Positions 16,553-24,099 of a stretch of 64,000 nt of DNA are shown here, one piece after another. A model generated the notes under the pieces. It made no database searches. It saw nothing but the letters and a program-made list of their open reading frames with translations, and had not been told where the DNA came from. Position 1 is the stretch's first letter; every line of letters starts with the position of its first letter. The position numbers were made by a program, and so were the translations under genes. The DNA is taken from NCBI RefSeq assembly GCF_024813435.1, contig NZ_JANAEZ010000004.1, positions 310,001-374,000 of the forward strand, given 5' to 3'. Origin of the DNA: Cognataquiflexum gelatinilyticum. GTDB lineage: Bacteria; Bacteroidota; Bacteroidia; Cytophagales; Cyclobacteriaceae.

Positions 16553-17497
16553 TTATTTGGCTTCTGCTACTGCTTCTACAGCAATAGGGGCTGCGACTGA
16601 ATCTGCCTTGGCAGGCTCAACGCCTGCAGGTACATATCTCTCTCCTTCTGCTGCCTTGGGATTGGCAGGTGTTGTTCCTTGGAGCGTCAAGATAAAGCTA
16701 GCAACTTGTTGCATTTCTTCTGGACTTAATTGGTCTTGCCAAGGAATCATCCCTTTTTCCGGAACACCATATTTGATCACTTTGAAAATATCATTGATTG
16801 ATCCTCCGTGCTTCCAATACTCATCTGTGAGGTTGGAACCTACGCCTCCACCCCCATCTTGTGCGTGGCAAGCTACACAGTTGGCACTGAAGATGCTTAG
16901 TCCTGCTGCAATGGCTGCGGGAGTTTCATCAAATACTACAGAAGTCTCATCAATGCTACTTACTGCAAGTGCCTTATATTCCTCTATCTGAATGGCCGCA
17001 ATTCTCTGTTCTTCGGCATATTCTTCGAGTTGGGTTTTGCCCAAGCCCAAAACAGTGAAGTAGGTGAAATAAATCACAGCAAATCCTATGGTGAGGTAGA
17101 ATACGTTGGCCAACCAAGGCGGCATGTGGTTATCAAGTTCCACAATACCGTCAAAAGTATGTTCCTTCATGAGTTCTTTCTCTTCTTTACCTCCCACAGG
17201 TTTCATTTTTCCTGTGACGTATTTGATCTTAAACTCATCCCACCATGAAGGTTGGTTTGCCATTTCCGGATTTTCTTTTCTGAATACTGCCGTCATAAAC
17301 GTCATCAGATAAATCATCAAAATCAGAAGTAAGACGATGACACCTAGCACTACTCCAAGAATCACAAGAAGCGTGAGTTGAGTGCTGTCCATACTTTGAA
17401 GGTTGGCAAACCAAGTAGATTCGCTTGTCTGCGCAAATGAAGGAAGTGCTAAAAACATCCCTGCAATCACTAGAAATAAGGATTTAAACTTTTTCAT
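16553..17497 (-). CDS. ccoP: cbb3 oxidase cytochrome c subunit CcoP, one-haem form
   Basis: A 314-residue protein with a signal-like N-terminus (SLFLVIAGMFLALPSFAQ), a transmembrane helix (about 40-70), the FixP_N segment HTFDGIVELDNHMPPW and a second helix. It carries a single cytochrome c domain with CVACH near residue 206 and a possible axial Met in KGMIPWQ. Classical CcoP has two CxxCH motifs; only one is present. The Ala/Pro-rich C-terminal tail (about 275-314) is unusual. It passes electrons from cytochrome c toward CcoO/CcoN. The start overlaps the ccoQ end by 14 bp. Confidence 0.93.
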   Translation of the reverse strand: MKKFKSLFLVIAGMFLALPSFAQTSESTWFANLQSMDSTQLTLLVILGVVLGVIVLLLILMIYLMTFMTAVFRKENPEMANQPSWWDEFKIKYVTGKMKPVGGKEEKELMKEHTFDGIVELDNHMPPWLANVFYLTIGFAVIYFTYFTVLGLGKTQLEEYAEEQRIAAIQIEEYKALAVSSIDETSVVFDETPAAIAAGLSIFSANCVACHAQDGGGGVGSNLTDEYWKHGGSINDIFKVIKYGVPEKGMIPWQDQLSPEEMQQVASFILTLQGTTPANPKAAEGERYVPAGVEPAKADSVAAPIAVEAVAEAK

Positions 17498-17675
17498 AGC
17501 CTTCTAAATTTTGTGGTTTGTCATTGAAAGGCATTTCCTTCATGTGGTTGATGTATTTTTTATCCACACTGATCACCCATATAAACATCCCTATAAAGAA
17601 AATCACGAAGATCAACAAGGAGATGATGGGGTAGATTTCTATGTTCTCGATGGAACTTAATATGTCCTTTTTCAT
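17484..17675 (-). CDS. ccoQ: CcoQ-like small cbb3 oxidase subunit
   Basis: A 63-residue protein with one membrane helix (about 15-37, ISLLIFVIFFIGMFIWVI) followed by a charged cytoplasmic tail ending EGYEKV. Size, topology and position between ccoNO and ccoP match CcoQ, which stabilises the cbb3 complex. Sequence motifs in such a short protein are weak, so the call depends on context. It overlaps ccoP by 14 bp and follows ccoNO by 12 bp. Confidence 0.82.
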   Translation of the reverse strand: MKKDILSSIENIEIYPIISLLIFVIFFIGMFIWVISVDKKYINHMKEMPFNDKPQNLEGYEKV

Positions 17676-17687
17676 AGTTCCTGATAT

Positions 17688-19820
17688 TTATGGGTTAGAG
17701 GCTGTAGTTTTTTTGATATCTGTACCCAAGCGTTGGAGATAGGCGATCAATGCCACCATTTCGGATTCAGGCATTACTTCTACACCTGCTGTTTTCAGGT
17801 TGGCAGCTATCTTATTGGCTTGTAAAGTCAGGTCTGAATTGGCTTGCGCATCATATCCTTCAGGATAAGGAACACCCAATTTTTGCAAGGTTCTGATTTT
17901 GGCTGGAACATCAGAGTGGTCCATGATATTGGTAGACAACCACGGGTATGGTGGCATCAATGATCCCGGCGACATGGATGTAGGATCTACCATGTGGTGG
18001 TAATGCCAGCTATCTGGATATTTTCCTCCCTCCCTATGCAAATCCGGACCGGTACGCTTGGAACCCCAAAGGAATGGCCTGTCATAAACAAATTCACCTG
18101 CCTTGGAATATTCACCAAATCGTTCTGTCTCCGATCGGAATGGTCTGATCATCTGTGAGTGACAACCCACACAACCATGAGAGATATACAAATCTCTACC
18201 CTGAAGCTCAAGAGGGGTGTAAGGCGTTACACTTGATATCGTAGGCACATTGGATTTGACCAAGATGGTTGGAATGATCTCTATGGCTCCACCTATCAAG
18301 ATGGCTATGGTCGCCAAAACTGTAAAGAATACAGGCTTTCTTTCCCAAGCCCTGTGCCAGAATTCTCCCTCAACAGGTACGTGCGGTTTCAATGCAGGAG
18401 CTTCATCAGCCTCTTCAGCCATGAATTTACCCTGCTGTGCTGTTTTTACCATATTGTAAACCAACAAGAATGCACCTGCCAAATACAATAGACCACCAAA
18501 AGCCCTCAACATATACATAGGTTTGATTTGAATGACAGTCTCCAAGAAGTTTGGATATGCCAATCTACCGGCTTCGGTAAATTCCTTCCACATCAATGAC
18601 TGAGTCAAAGCTGCGACATACATCGGCAATGCGTAGAATATGATACCAATGGTACCCATCCAAAAGTGGGTGGTGGCAAGTTTTGTTGAATACAGGTTTG
18701 TTTTCCACATTTTTGGCCATAACCAATACAACATGGCAAAAGTGAAGAAACCGTTCCAGCCCAAACCTCCGATGTGCACGTGTGCCACGATCCAGTCAGT
18801 ATAGTGAGCTATGGCGTTTACATTTTTCAATGAAAGCAAAGGCCCTTCAAATGTGGACATACCGTATGCTGTGACAGCGACCACCATAAATTTTAAAACA
18901 GGATCAACCCTTACTTTGTCCCAGGCACCTCTCAATGTCAAAAGACCATTGACCATACCTCCCCAAGAAGGAGCGATCAGCATGACTGAGAAAACAGTAC
19001 CCAATACCTGCGCCCACTCCGGTAATGCCGTATAAAGCAAGTGGTGAGGACCTGCCCAGATGTACAAGAAAATCAATGACCAAAAGTGAACAATGGATAA
19101 CTTATAAGAATAGACCGGTCTATTCGCTGCTTTTGGAAGATAATAATACATCAATCCCAAGAAAGGCGTGGTCAGGAAGAATGCTACTGCATTGTGTCCG
19201 TACCACCACTGTACCAATGCATCCTGGACACCTGCATAGGCAGAGTAACTTTTGAAAAAGGATACTGGTAAAGCAAGGGAATTGAAAATATGGAGAACAG
19301 CTACTGTAACGAAAGATGCCAAATAGAACCAAATGGCGACGTACATATGCTTTTCTCTTCTTTTGATCAGGGCACCGATCATGTTGGCACCAAAAGCAAC
19401 CCATACTATGGCTATCAAAATGTCAATCGGCCATTCCAATTCGGCATATTCCTTAGAGGTGGTCAAACCCAAAGGAAGGGTGATGGCAGCCAATAGAATG
19501 ATCAATTGCCAACCCCAAAAATGGAACCAGCTGAGGGCCTTGCTCCACATCGGTGTTTTCAATAGTCTAGGCATGGAATAATAAATCCCTGCGAAAATCG
19601 CATTTCCCACAAAAGCAAAAATCACCGCATTGGTATGGAGCGGTCTGATTCTTCCAAAAGTGGTGTAGGGATTCCCCAAATTGGCCTCGGGCAAAAACAG
19701 CTGGGTAGCTGCAATAACCCCGACCAGCATTCCGACAAGGCCCCAAGCTATGGTGGCGACGCCGAAGTACTTTACGATCTTGTTGTCGTAACTGAACTGT
19801 TCAAGTGTTGTTCCTGGCAT
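17688..19820 (-). CDS. ccoNO: fused cbb3 oxidase subunits I and II (CcoN-CcoO)
   Basis: A 710-residue fusion. Residues 1 to about 475 are the 12-helix catalytic CcoN with haem/copper ligand regions FGRIRPLHTNAV, WYGHNAVAFFLTTP, WAGPHHLLYTALP and IVAHVHIGGLGWNG. A linker and helix near 500-520 lead to the CcoO domain, with one haem c at CVGCHSQM (about 550) and the SPGSLMPPYPW axial-methionine loop. The enzyme reduces oxygen with high affinity at low oxygen levels. Fusion of the two subunits is common in Bacteroidota. It lies between ccoS and ccoQ. Confidence 0.96.
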   Translation of the reverse strand: MPGTTLEQFSYDNKIVKYFGVATIAWGLVGMLVGVIAATQLFLPEANLGNPYTTFGRIRPLHTNAVIFAFVGNAIFAGIYYSMPRLLKTPMWSKALSWFHFWGWQLIILLAAITLPLGLTTSKEYAELEWPIDILIAIVWVAFGANMIGALIKRREKHMYVAIWFYLASFVTVAVLHIFNSLALPVSFFKSYSAYAGVQDALVQWWYGHNAVAFFLTTPFLGLMYYYLPKAANRPVYSYKLSIVHFWSLIFLYIWAGPHHLLYTALPEWAQVLGTVFSVMLIAPSWGGMVNGLLTLRGAWDKVRVDPVLKFMVVAVTAYGMSTFEGPLLSLKNVNAIAHYTDWIVAHVHIGGLGWNGFFTFAMLYWLWPKMWKTNLYSTKLATTHFWMGTIGIIFYALPMYVAALTQSLMWKEFTEAGRLAYPNFLETVIQIKPMYMLRAFGGLLYLAGAFLLVYNMVKTAQQGKFMAEEADEAPALKPHVPVEGEFWHRAWERKPVFFTVLATIAILIGGAIEIIPTILVKSNVPTISSVTPYTPLELQGRDLYISHGCVGCHSQMIRPFRSETERFGEYSKAGEFVYDRPFLWGSKRTGPDLHREGGKYPDSWHYHHMVDPTSMSPGSLMPPYPWLSTNIMDHSDVPAKIRTLQKLGVPYPEGYDAQANSDLTLQANKIAANLKTAGVEVMPESEMVALIAYLQRLGTDIKKTTASNP

Positions 19821-19822
19821 AC

Positions 19823-20011
19823 TTACTTAGATTTTGTTGATGGTGATGGTTCTTTTTTATCTTTGGTTTTTGGTTCATTATCAAACAGTATCCGGATAGC
19901 CGGAGTATGGTTATCATCAAACTGCCCTCCTTTCATAGCCCTGAAAAACAGGAAAAGAAAAGATCCTGCGAGGATGAGACTGATTGCGATCAATACAAAT
20001 ATGACTTCCAT
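19823..20011 (-). CDS. ccoS: CcoS-type cbb3 maturation protein
   Basis: A 62-residue protein with an N-terminal helix (VIFVLIAISLILAGSFLFLF) followed by FRAMKGGQFDDNHTPAIRIL, the conserved FxxAxxxGQFDD signature of CcoS/FixS. CcoS is required for inserting haem and copper cofactors into cbb3 oxidase. It is packed between ccoI (2-bp gap) and ccoNO (2-bp gap), so it is surely translated from the same message. Confidence 0.93.
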   Translation of the reverse strand: MEVIFVLIAISLILAGSFLFLFFRAMKGGQFDDNHTPAIRILFDNEPKTKDKKEPSPSTKSK

Positions 20012-20013
20012 GG

Positions 20014-22461
20014 TTACCAGATTTTGTCTTTTAAGCCCCTTCTGTAGGCGAGATAATTGGTGGTCAGCGTGGTAAATACCACTACCGAAATACTGCTGAT
20101 AGGCATCAGGATAGCACAGAATACAGGACTTACCAGTCCTTGTACAGCAAAGTAAACCCCGACTATATTATAGGTAAAGCTCAATCCAAAACTGGCTTTG
20201 ATGATTTTTCTACTGGTTTTTGTAAAATCCAAAAAGGCAGGTAGTTTTTGGATGACTGCTGCATCCATGATGGCATCAGAGGCAGGCGAAAAATTCGTGA
20301 TTTTGTCTGTCAAGGCAATACCAACTTGGCTCTCTCTCAAAGCGCCGGCATCATTGAGACCATCTCCTATCATGAGGGTATGGGCGCCGTTTTGATTCAG
20401 GTTTTTGATATAGGCAAGTTTGTCGCTTGGGCTTTGGTTGAAATTCATCAGTATCTGATTTCCAAAAACCTTGACAAGATTCACCCGCTCATGGTCTTGA
20501 TCGCCCGAAAGAAAATGAACAGGAAATTTCTCATTGATATCAGAAACCACATTTTCTATTCCTTTGCGCAAACCGCTCTGAATGAAAAAATATCCCAGAA
20601 GCGTACCTTCCACTGCAAAAAACACGAGATTTCCACCTTCCGGCAATCCTTGTGTCCCAGCTCCGACAAAGTCCGCTGAACCCAACTTTATTTCTTGGGT
20701 TCTGTAAATTGTCCTAAGGCCTTTTCCTGAAATCTCCTCAACCTCTCCCAGTTTGATGGCTTTCACTCCATCAAGAGCGGTATTGATGCGGTTGCTGAGG
20801 GCATGGGTAGACTGATTTACCAATGATTTGATGATGGACTTGGATTCGGTCGAAAGGGGCTCTCCGAAATATTTGACAGAAGCTTCAGAAGTGGAAGTAA
20901 GTGTTCCTGTTTTGTCAAAAACAACTGTATCGACTTTGGCAAGCTTCTCAATGACATGTGAATTTTTGAGAAAGAATTTTCCTTGGCCAAACACCCGAAG
21001 GGTATTTCCCAATGTAAATGGAGTGGACATGGCCAAAGCACAGGGGCATGTGATGATCAACACTGAGGTAAAGGCCAAAACCCCCATAGATAGCTGACCT
21101 GTAACCCCCCAATAAATCAAAGCGCCAAAGGCTATTGCCAAGACAGTGAAAGTAAACTTTCCTGAAATCCTGTTTGCCAAAGATTCCAGACTGTTGACTT
21201 TTTCTTTATCAAAGGAATCGTTGTTCCATAAATCTGTCAGGTATCCCTGGGATGGGGATTTCTGAACAGTCAGGGTCAATGCTTTTCCTTTTTGTCGTCC
21301 ACCCGCATAGATCAGCTCGCCTTTTCTTTTGGCAACAGGAACTTCCTCTCCGGTAACAAAGCTGTAATCGACAAATGCTTCTCCTTCTATTAAGATACTG
21401 TCAGCAGGAATCAATTCTTCATTTCTGACTTTGATGATATCGCCGACATTGAGTTTGATCAAAGGGATTACCTCCTCCTCATCCCGGACAAGTTTGGTAA
21501 CCGCAACAGGAAAATAGGATTTGTAGTCCCTGTCAAAAGAAAGCGTATCGTAAGTTTTCTGTTGGTAATATTTGCCGATCAAAAGGAAAAAAAGCAAGCC
21601 TCCCAACGTGTCCATGTAGCCTTCGTTTCCCAAAATGAAAATGTCGAAAAGGCTGTAAGTAAATAGAGTGATTATCCCAATAGCAATCGGCACATCCATA
21701 TTAACTGCCTTATTCCGGATCGAAAGCCAAGCTGAGCGATAGTAATCCGTAGCGGCATAAAAAAACACCGGTATGGAAAGCATGACATTGAGGTAATTGA
21801 AAGTTTTTTTGAAGCCAGCGCCAAGTAGTTCCGCTTCAGCAAAATACTCCGGCAAACTGAAAAGCATCATATTGCCAAAGCAAAATCCTGCTACTGCGAG
21901 CTTGTAAATCAGTTTTTTGTCTGTGACCTCCACCGTCTTTTTGTCCGCATCAGCTAGGTTGATGGCAGGCTCATACCCGATTCGGGAAAGCAACCTGACA
22001 ACCTCTTTTAGGCTGATTTTGTCATGCAGGTATTTGACCTGGACTTTCTTTTTGATGAATTCTACCCTTCCGGAAATAATGCCGGAGTGGAGCTTATGGA
22101 AATTCTCAAGCAGCCAGATGCAGGAAGCGCAATGGATCAAAGGAATCGAAAAAGTAATATGTGTTTCTTCAGCGTTTTGGAAATCAATCAACTTCCTGAC
22201 AATATCCAGATCATCCAGGTAATCAAATCTGTTGTCCCTTCCTGAAACTGATTTTTGGCTTAATCCAGGCTTTTCGGCTATTTCATAATAAGTACAAAGG
22301 TCACTTTCACTCAGAACTTCAAAGACCAGTTTACAGCCCGTACAGCAAAAATTCTTTTCTCCGATATGGAGAATTTCATCTTTGCATTCTTCCCCGCAGT
22401 GGTAGCAAGTAGAAGTTTCCCGTCTGATTGATGTATTTACCTGATTTGACATTTCGTACAA
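20014..22461 (-). CDS. ccoI: copper-exporting P1B-type ATPase CcoI/FixI
   Basis: An 815-residue heavy-metal P-type ATPase. The N-terminus has a cysteine-rich metal-binding segment (CYHCGEEC, CCTGCK) and an HMA-like domain with HCASCIWLL. The actuator motif is TGEEVPV, the membrane metal site CPCALAMS is near 471, the phosphorylated Asp is in DKTGTLTS near 514, and GDGLNDAGAL is near 699. CcoI delivers copper across the membrane for CuB assembly of cbb3 oxidase. It is the first gene of the cco operon. MSNQ three codons downstream is an alternative start. A TGACAAAAATCA FNR-like sequence lies 28-39 bp upstream. Confidence 0.95.
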   Translation of the reverse strand: MYEMSNQVNTSIRRETSTCYHCGEECKDEILHIGEKNFCCTGCKLVFEVLSESDLCTYYEIAEKPGLSQKSVSGRDNRFDYLDDLDIVRKLIDFQNAEETHITFSIPLIHCASCIWLLENFHKLHSGIISGRVEFIKKKVQVKYLHDKISLKEVVRLLSRIGYEPAINLADADKKTVEVTDKKLIYKLAVAGFCFGNMMLFSLPEYFAEAELLGAGFKKTFNYLNVMLSIPVFFYAATDYYRSAWLSIRNKAVNMDVPIAIGIITLFTYSLFDIFILGNEGYMDTLGGLLFFLLIGKYYQQKTYDTLSFDRDYKSYFPVAVTKLVRDEEEVIPLIKLNVGDIIKVRNEELIPADSILIEGEAFVDYSFVTGEEVPVAKRKGELIYAGGRQKGKALTLTVQKSPSQGYLTDLWNNDSFDKEKVNSLESLANRISGKFTFTVLAIAFGALIYWGVTGQLSMGVLAFTSVLIITCPCALAMSTPFTLGNTLRVFGQGKFFLKNSHVIEKLAKVDTVVFDKTGTLTSTSEASVKYFGEPLSTESKSIIKSLVNQSTHALSNRINTALDGVKAIKLGEVEEISGKGLRTIYRTQEIKLGSADFVGAGTQGLPEGGNLVFFAVEGTLLGYFFIQSGLRKGIENVVSDINEKFPVHFLSGDQDHERVNLVKVFGNQILMNFNQSPSDKLAYIKNLNQNGAHTLMIGDGLNDAGALRESQVGIALTDKITNFSPASDAIMDAAVIQKLPAFLDFTKTSRKIIKASFGLSFTYNIVGVYFAVQGLVSPVFCAILMPISSISVVVFTTLTTNYLAYRRGLKDKIW

Positions 22462-22514
22462 TTTAGCTAGATAAAACCCTTAAAAACATGACAAAAATCA
22501 TCTAATTCAATGAT

Positions 22515-23150
22515 TTATAGGGCTAGGTAAAATGACAAACGATCGTACCACATACCGCCTTTGTAAAAATGAAAAAGGACTTTGGCCAGATCGGACTGGT
22601 AATTTTTTGTAGTCACCAAAAGTGTACAGTGGTGTTTGACAGCATATGACCAAAAATCACCAATCCTGTTGAAATTAAATTTAATAAAAGAAGTCTCAGC
22701 CGTAGAACCTGTTACCAATTGCACGATCTCTTGCTCTTCTCTCATTTTTGATTTGGGGATAAAGCTTGGAGAAATGATGGTGGCTTTGCTGCTTTTAATG
22801 TTATCCTGAAAGAGTTCAATAAAGTTTTTGATTAATCTGGCAGAAGCTGGAGTTCCATCGTAATGAAAAAGCAGGTTTTCAGTGGACATTTCCCTGTCAA
22901 AAAGTAGCACCGGGATTCCACATGGCTCATTTTCCAAAGCTTTTGGTTTTTCAAGTCCATGAAGCCAGTCAAGTACTTCCGGTAAATGAGCTGTATAAAG
23001 TGTTGGCCCCTGATGAGGATTGCACATCATTCCGGCTCCTCCTTTGGTAAGGTTTACCGGGAATCCCGAAGGTAGTTTTTCACAATAGTGAGACTTTATT
23101 ATTTCCTCCGGAATTGCAAAATTTACTGTGTTGTCTACTTTCGAAACCAT
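22515..23150 (-). CDS. unassigned protein, possibly UspA-like stress protein
   Basis: A 211-residue soluble protein without signal peptide. The C-terminal two thirds (LLFHYDGTPASARLIKNFIEL, then KATIISPSFIP, and HHCTLLVTTKNYQSD) have the alternating strand/helix look of a universal stress protein, while the first 70 residues (GAGMMCNPHQGPTLYTAH) are unfamiliar. It lies directly upstream of ccoI on the same strand, 53 bp apart, and has an FNR/CRP-like palindrome in its promoter region, so low-oxygen induction together with cbb3 oxidase is a reasonable inference. Family assignment is tentative. Confidence 0.6.
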   Translation of the reverse strand: MVSKVDNTVNFAIPEEIIKSHYCEKLPSGFPVNLTKGGAGMMCNPHQGPTLYTAHLPEVLDWLHGLEKPKALENEPCGIPVLLFDREMSTENLLFHYDGTPASARLIKNFIELFQDNIKSSKATIISPSFIPKSKMREEQEIVQLVTGSTAETSFIKFNFNRIGDFWSYAVKHHCTLLVTTKNYQSDLAKVLFHFYKGGMWYDRLSFYLAL

Positions 23151-23171
23151 AGCTTTTCCAATCCTAAGCTA

Positions 23172-23241
23172 CAAATCTAAAGTAAGGGTCAAATTTTTAG
23201 GGTGACATTAAGTAGGTTCAAACATGATTAAAATCATGTTT
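23172..23241 (-). promoter_or_regulatory. putative FNR/CRP-family operator and -7 element
   Basis: The palindrome AAACATGAT-TAAA-ATCATGTTT (23220-23241) contains TGAT-N4-ATCA, the core of FNR-type boxes. TAGATTTG on the minus strand (23179-23172) matches the -7 consensus. The palindrome centre lies about 65 bp upstream of the implied start site, close to a class I activator position. A one-mismatch relative (TGAC-AAAA-ATCA, 22489-22500) precedes ccoI. Confidence 0.5.
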
Positions 23242-23420
23242 TTGGTCAAAAATGATTTTTATAAAATTTTTCTGATCTCAAAGACAATCATAACCATAGG
23301 CCTCACATTTTTTATTTCATTGAAAAACAATTACTTCTTGTTCAATTCGGACATATTTTGGATAATAATATGATAAATCCCAGATTGATTTCCCAAATTA
23401 ATATCTGAAAGAATCAAGCT

Positions 23421-24092
23421 ATGAAACGACTTCTGATTATCCCTCTTCTATTTTGCTCCCTCAGCCTTTTTTCGCAGTCTATCCGATTGTTTGATGAAAA
23501 ATCTCTGGACGGTTGGTACATGGATATCCCTGACCTTCAAAAAGACAGTAGCAATAGAATTCCCTTTATTGTCAGGAATGGAATGCTCGTGAGCTTGGGA
23601 ACACCAAACGGACATTTGCTGACTGACAAGGAATTTGAAAATTACAGACTGGAAATCGAATACAGGTTTGCATCTGAACCGGGAAACTGCGGTATTTTGG
23701 TCCATGCCTCAGGATCAAGAAATTTATACAATATGTTTCCCAAATCTATCGAAGTGCAGATGATGCATGAAAACGCCGGAGACTTTTGGTGCATCGTAGA
23801 AGACATCAAAGTTCCGGATATGGAAGCGCGTCGTGGCCCGAAGGAAAACTGGGGAATCACAGAAGGCAAAGGCAGGCGCATTCTCAATCTGACAGACGGA
23901 TCAGAAAAGCCATTGGGCGAGTGGAACAAAATGACAATCAAATGTAAGGCTGATACCATTACTGTTTGGCTGAATGGGGATTTGGTAAATCAAGGCTACG
24001 GAGCCACTGCAAAGAAGGGAAAAATCGCTCTTCAAGCCGAAGGGGCTGAAGTGGAATTCAGAAGGGTGGAATTGTTTCCATTAGAAAAATGA
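23421..24092 (+). CDS. exported DUF1080 (3-keto-disaccharide hydrolase-like) protein
   Basis: A 223-residue protein with a signal peptide (LLIIPLLFCSLSLFSQ). The rest is one DUF1080 concanavalin-like beta-sandwich: LFDEKSLDGWYM at the start, FENYRLEIEYRF, GNCGILVHASG, SIEVQMMHE, GEWNKMTIKCKADTITVWLNG and a closing ALQAEGAEVEFRRVEL. DUF1080 proteins bind or hydrolyse sugars, and some act on 3-keto-disaccharides; no catalytic residues can be confirmed here. It converges on the large barrel gene with a 7-bp gap. Confidence 0.9.
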   Translation: MKRLLIIPLLFCSLSLFSQSIRLFDEKSLDGWYMDIPDLQKDSSNRIPFIVRNGMLVSLGTPNGHLLTDKEFENYRLEIEYRFASEPGNCGILVHASGSRNLYNMFPKSIEVQMMHENAGDFWCIVEDIKVPDMEARRGPKENWGITEGKGRRILNLTDGSEKPLGEWNKMTIKCKADTITVWLNGDLVNQGYGATAKKGKIALQAEGAEVEFRRVELFPLEK

Positions 24093-24099
24093 TCATCCA

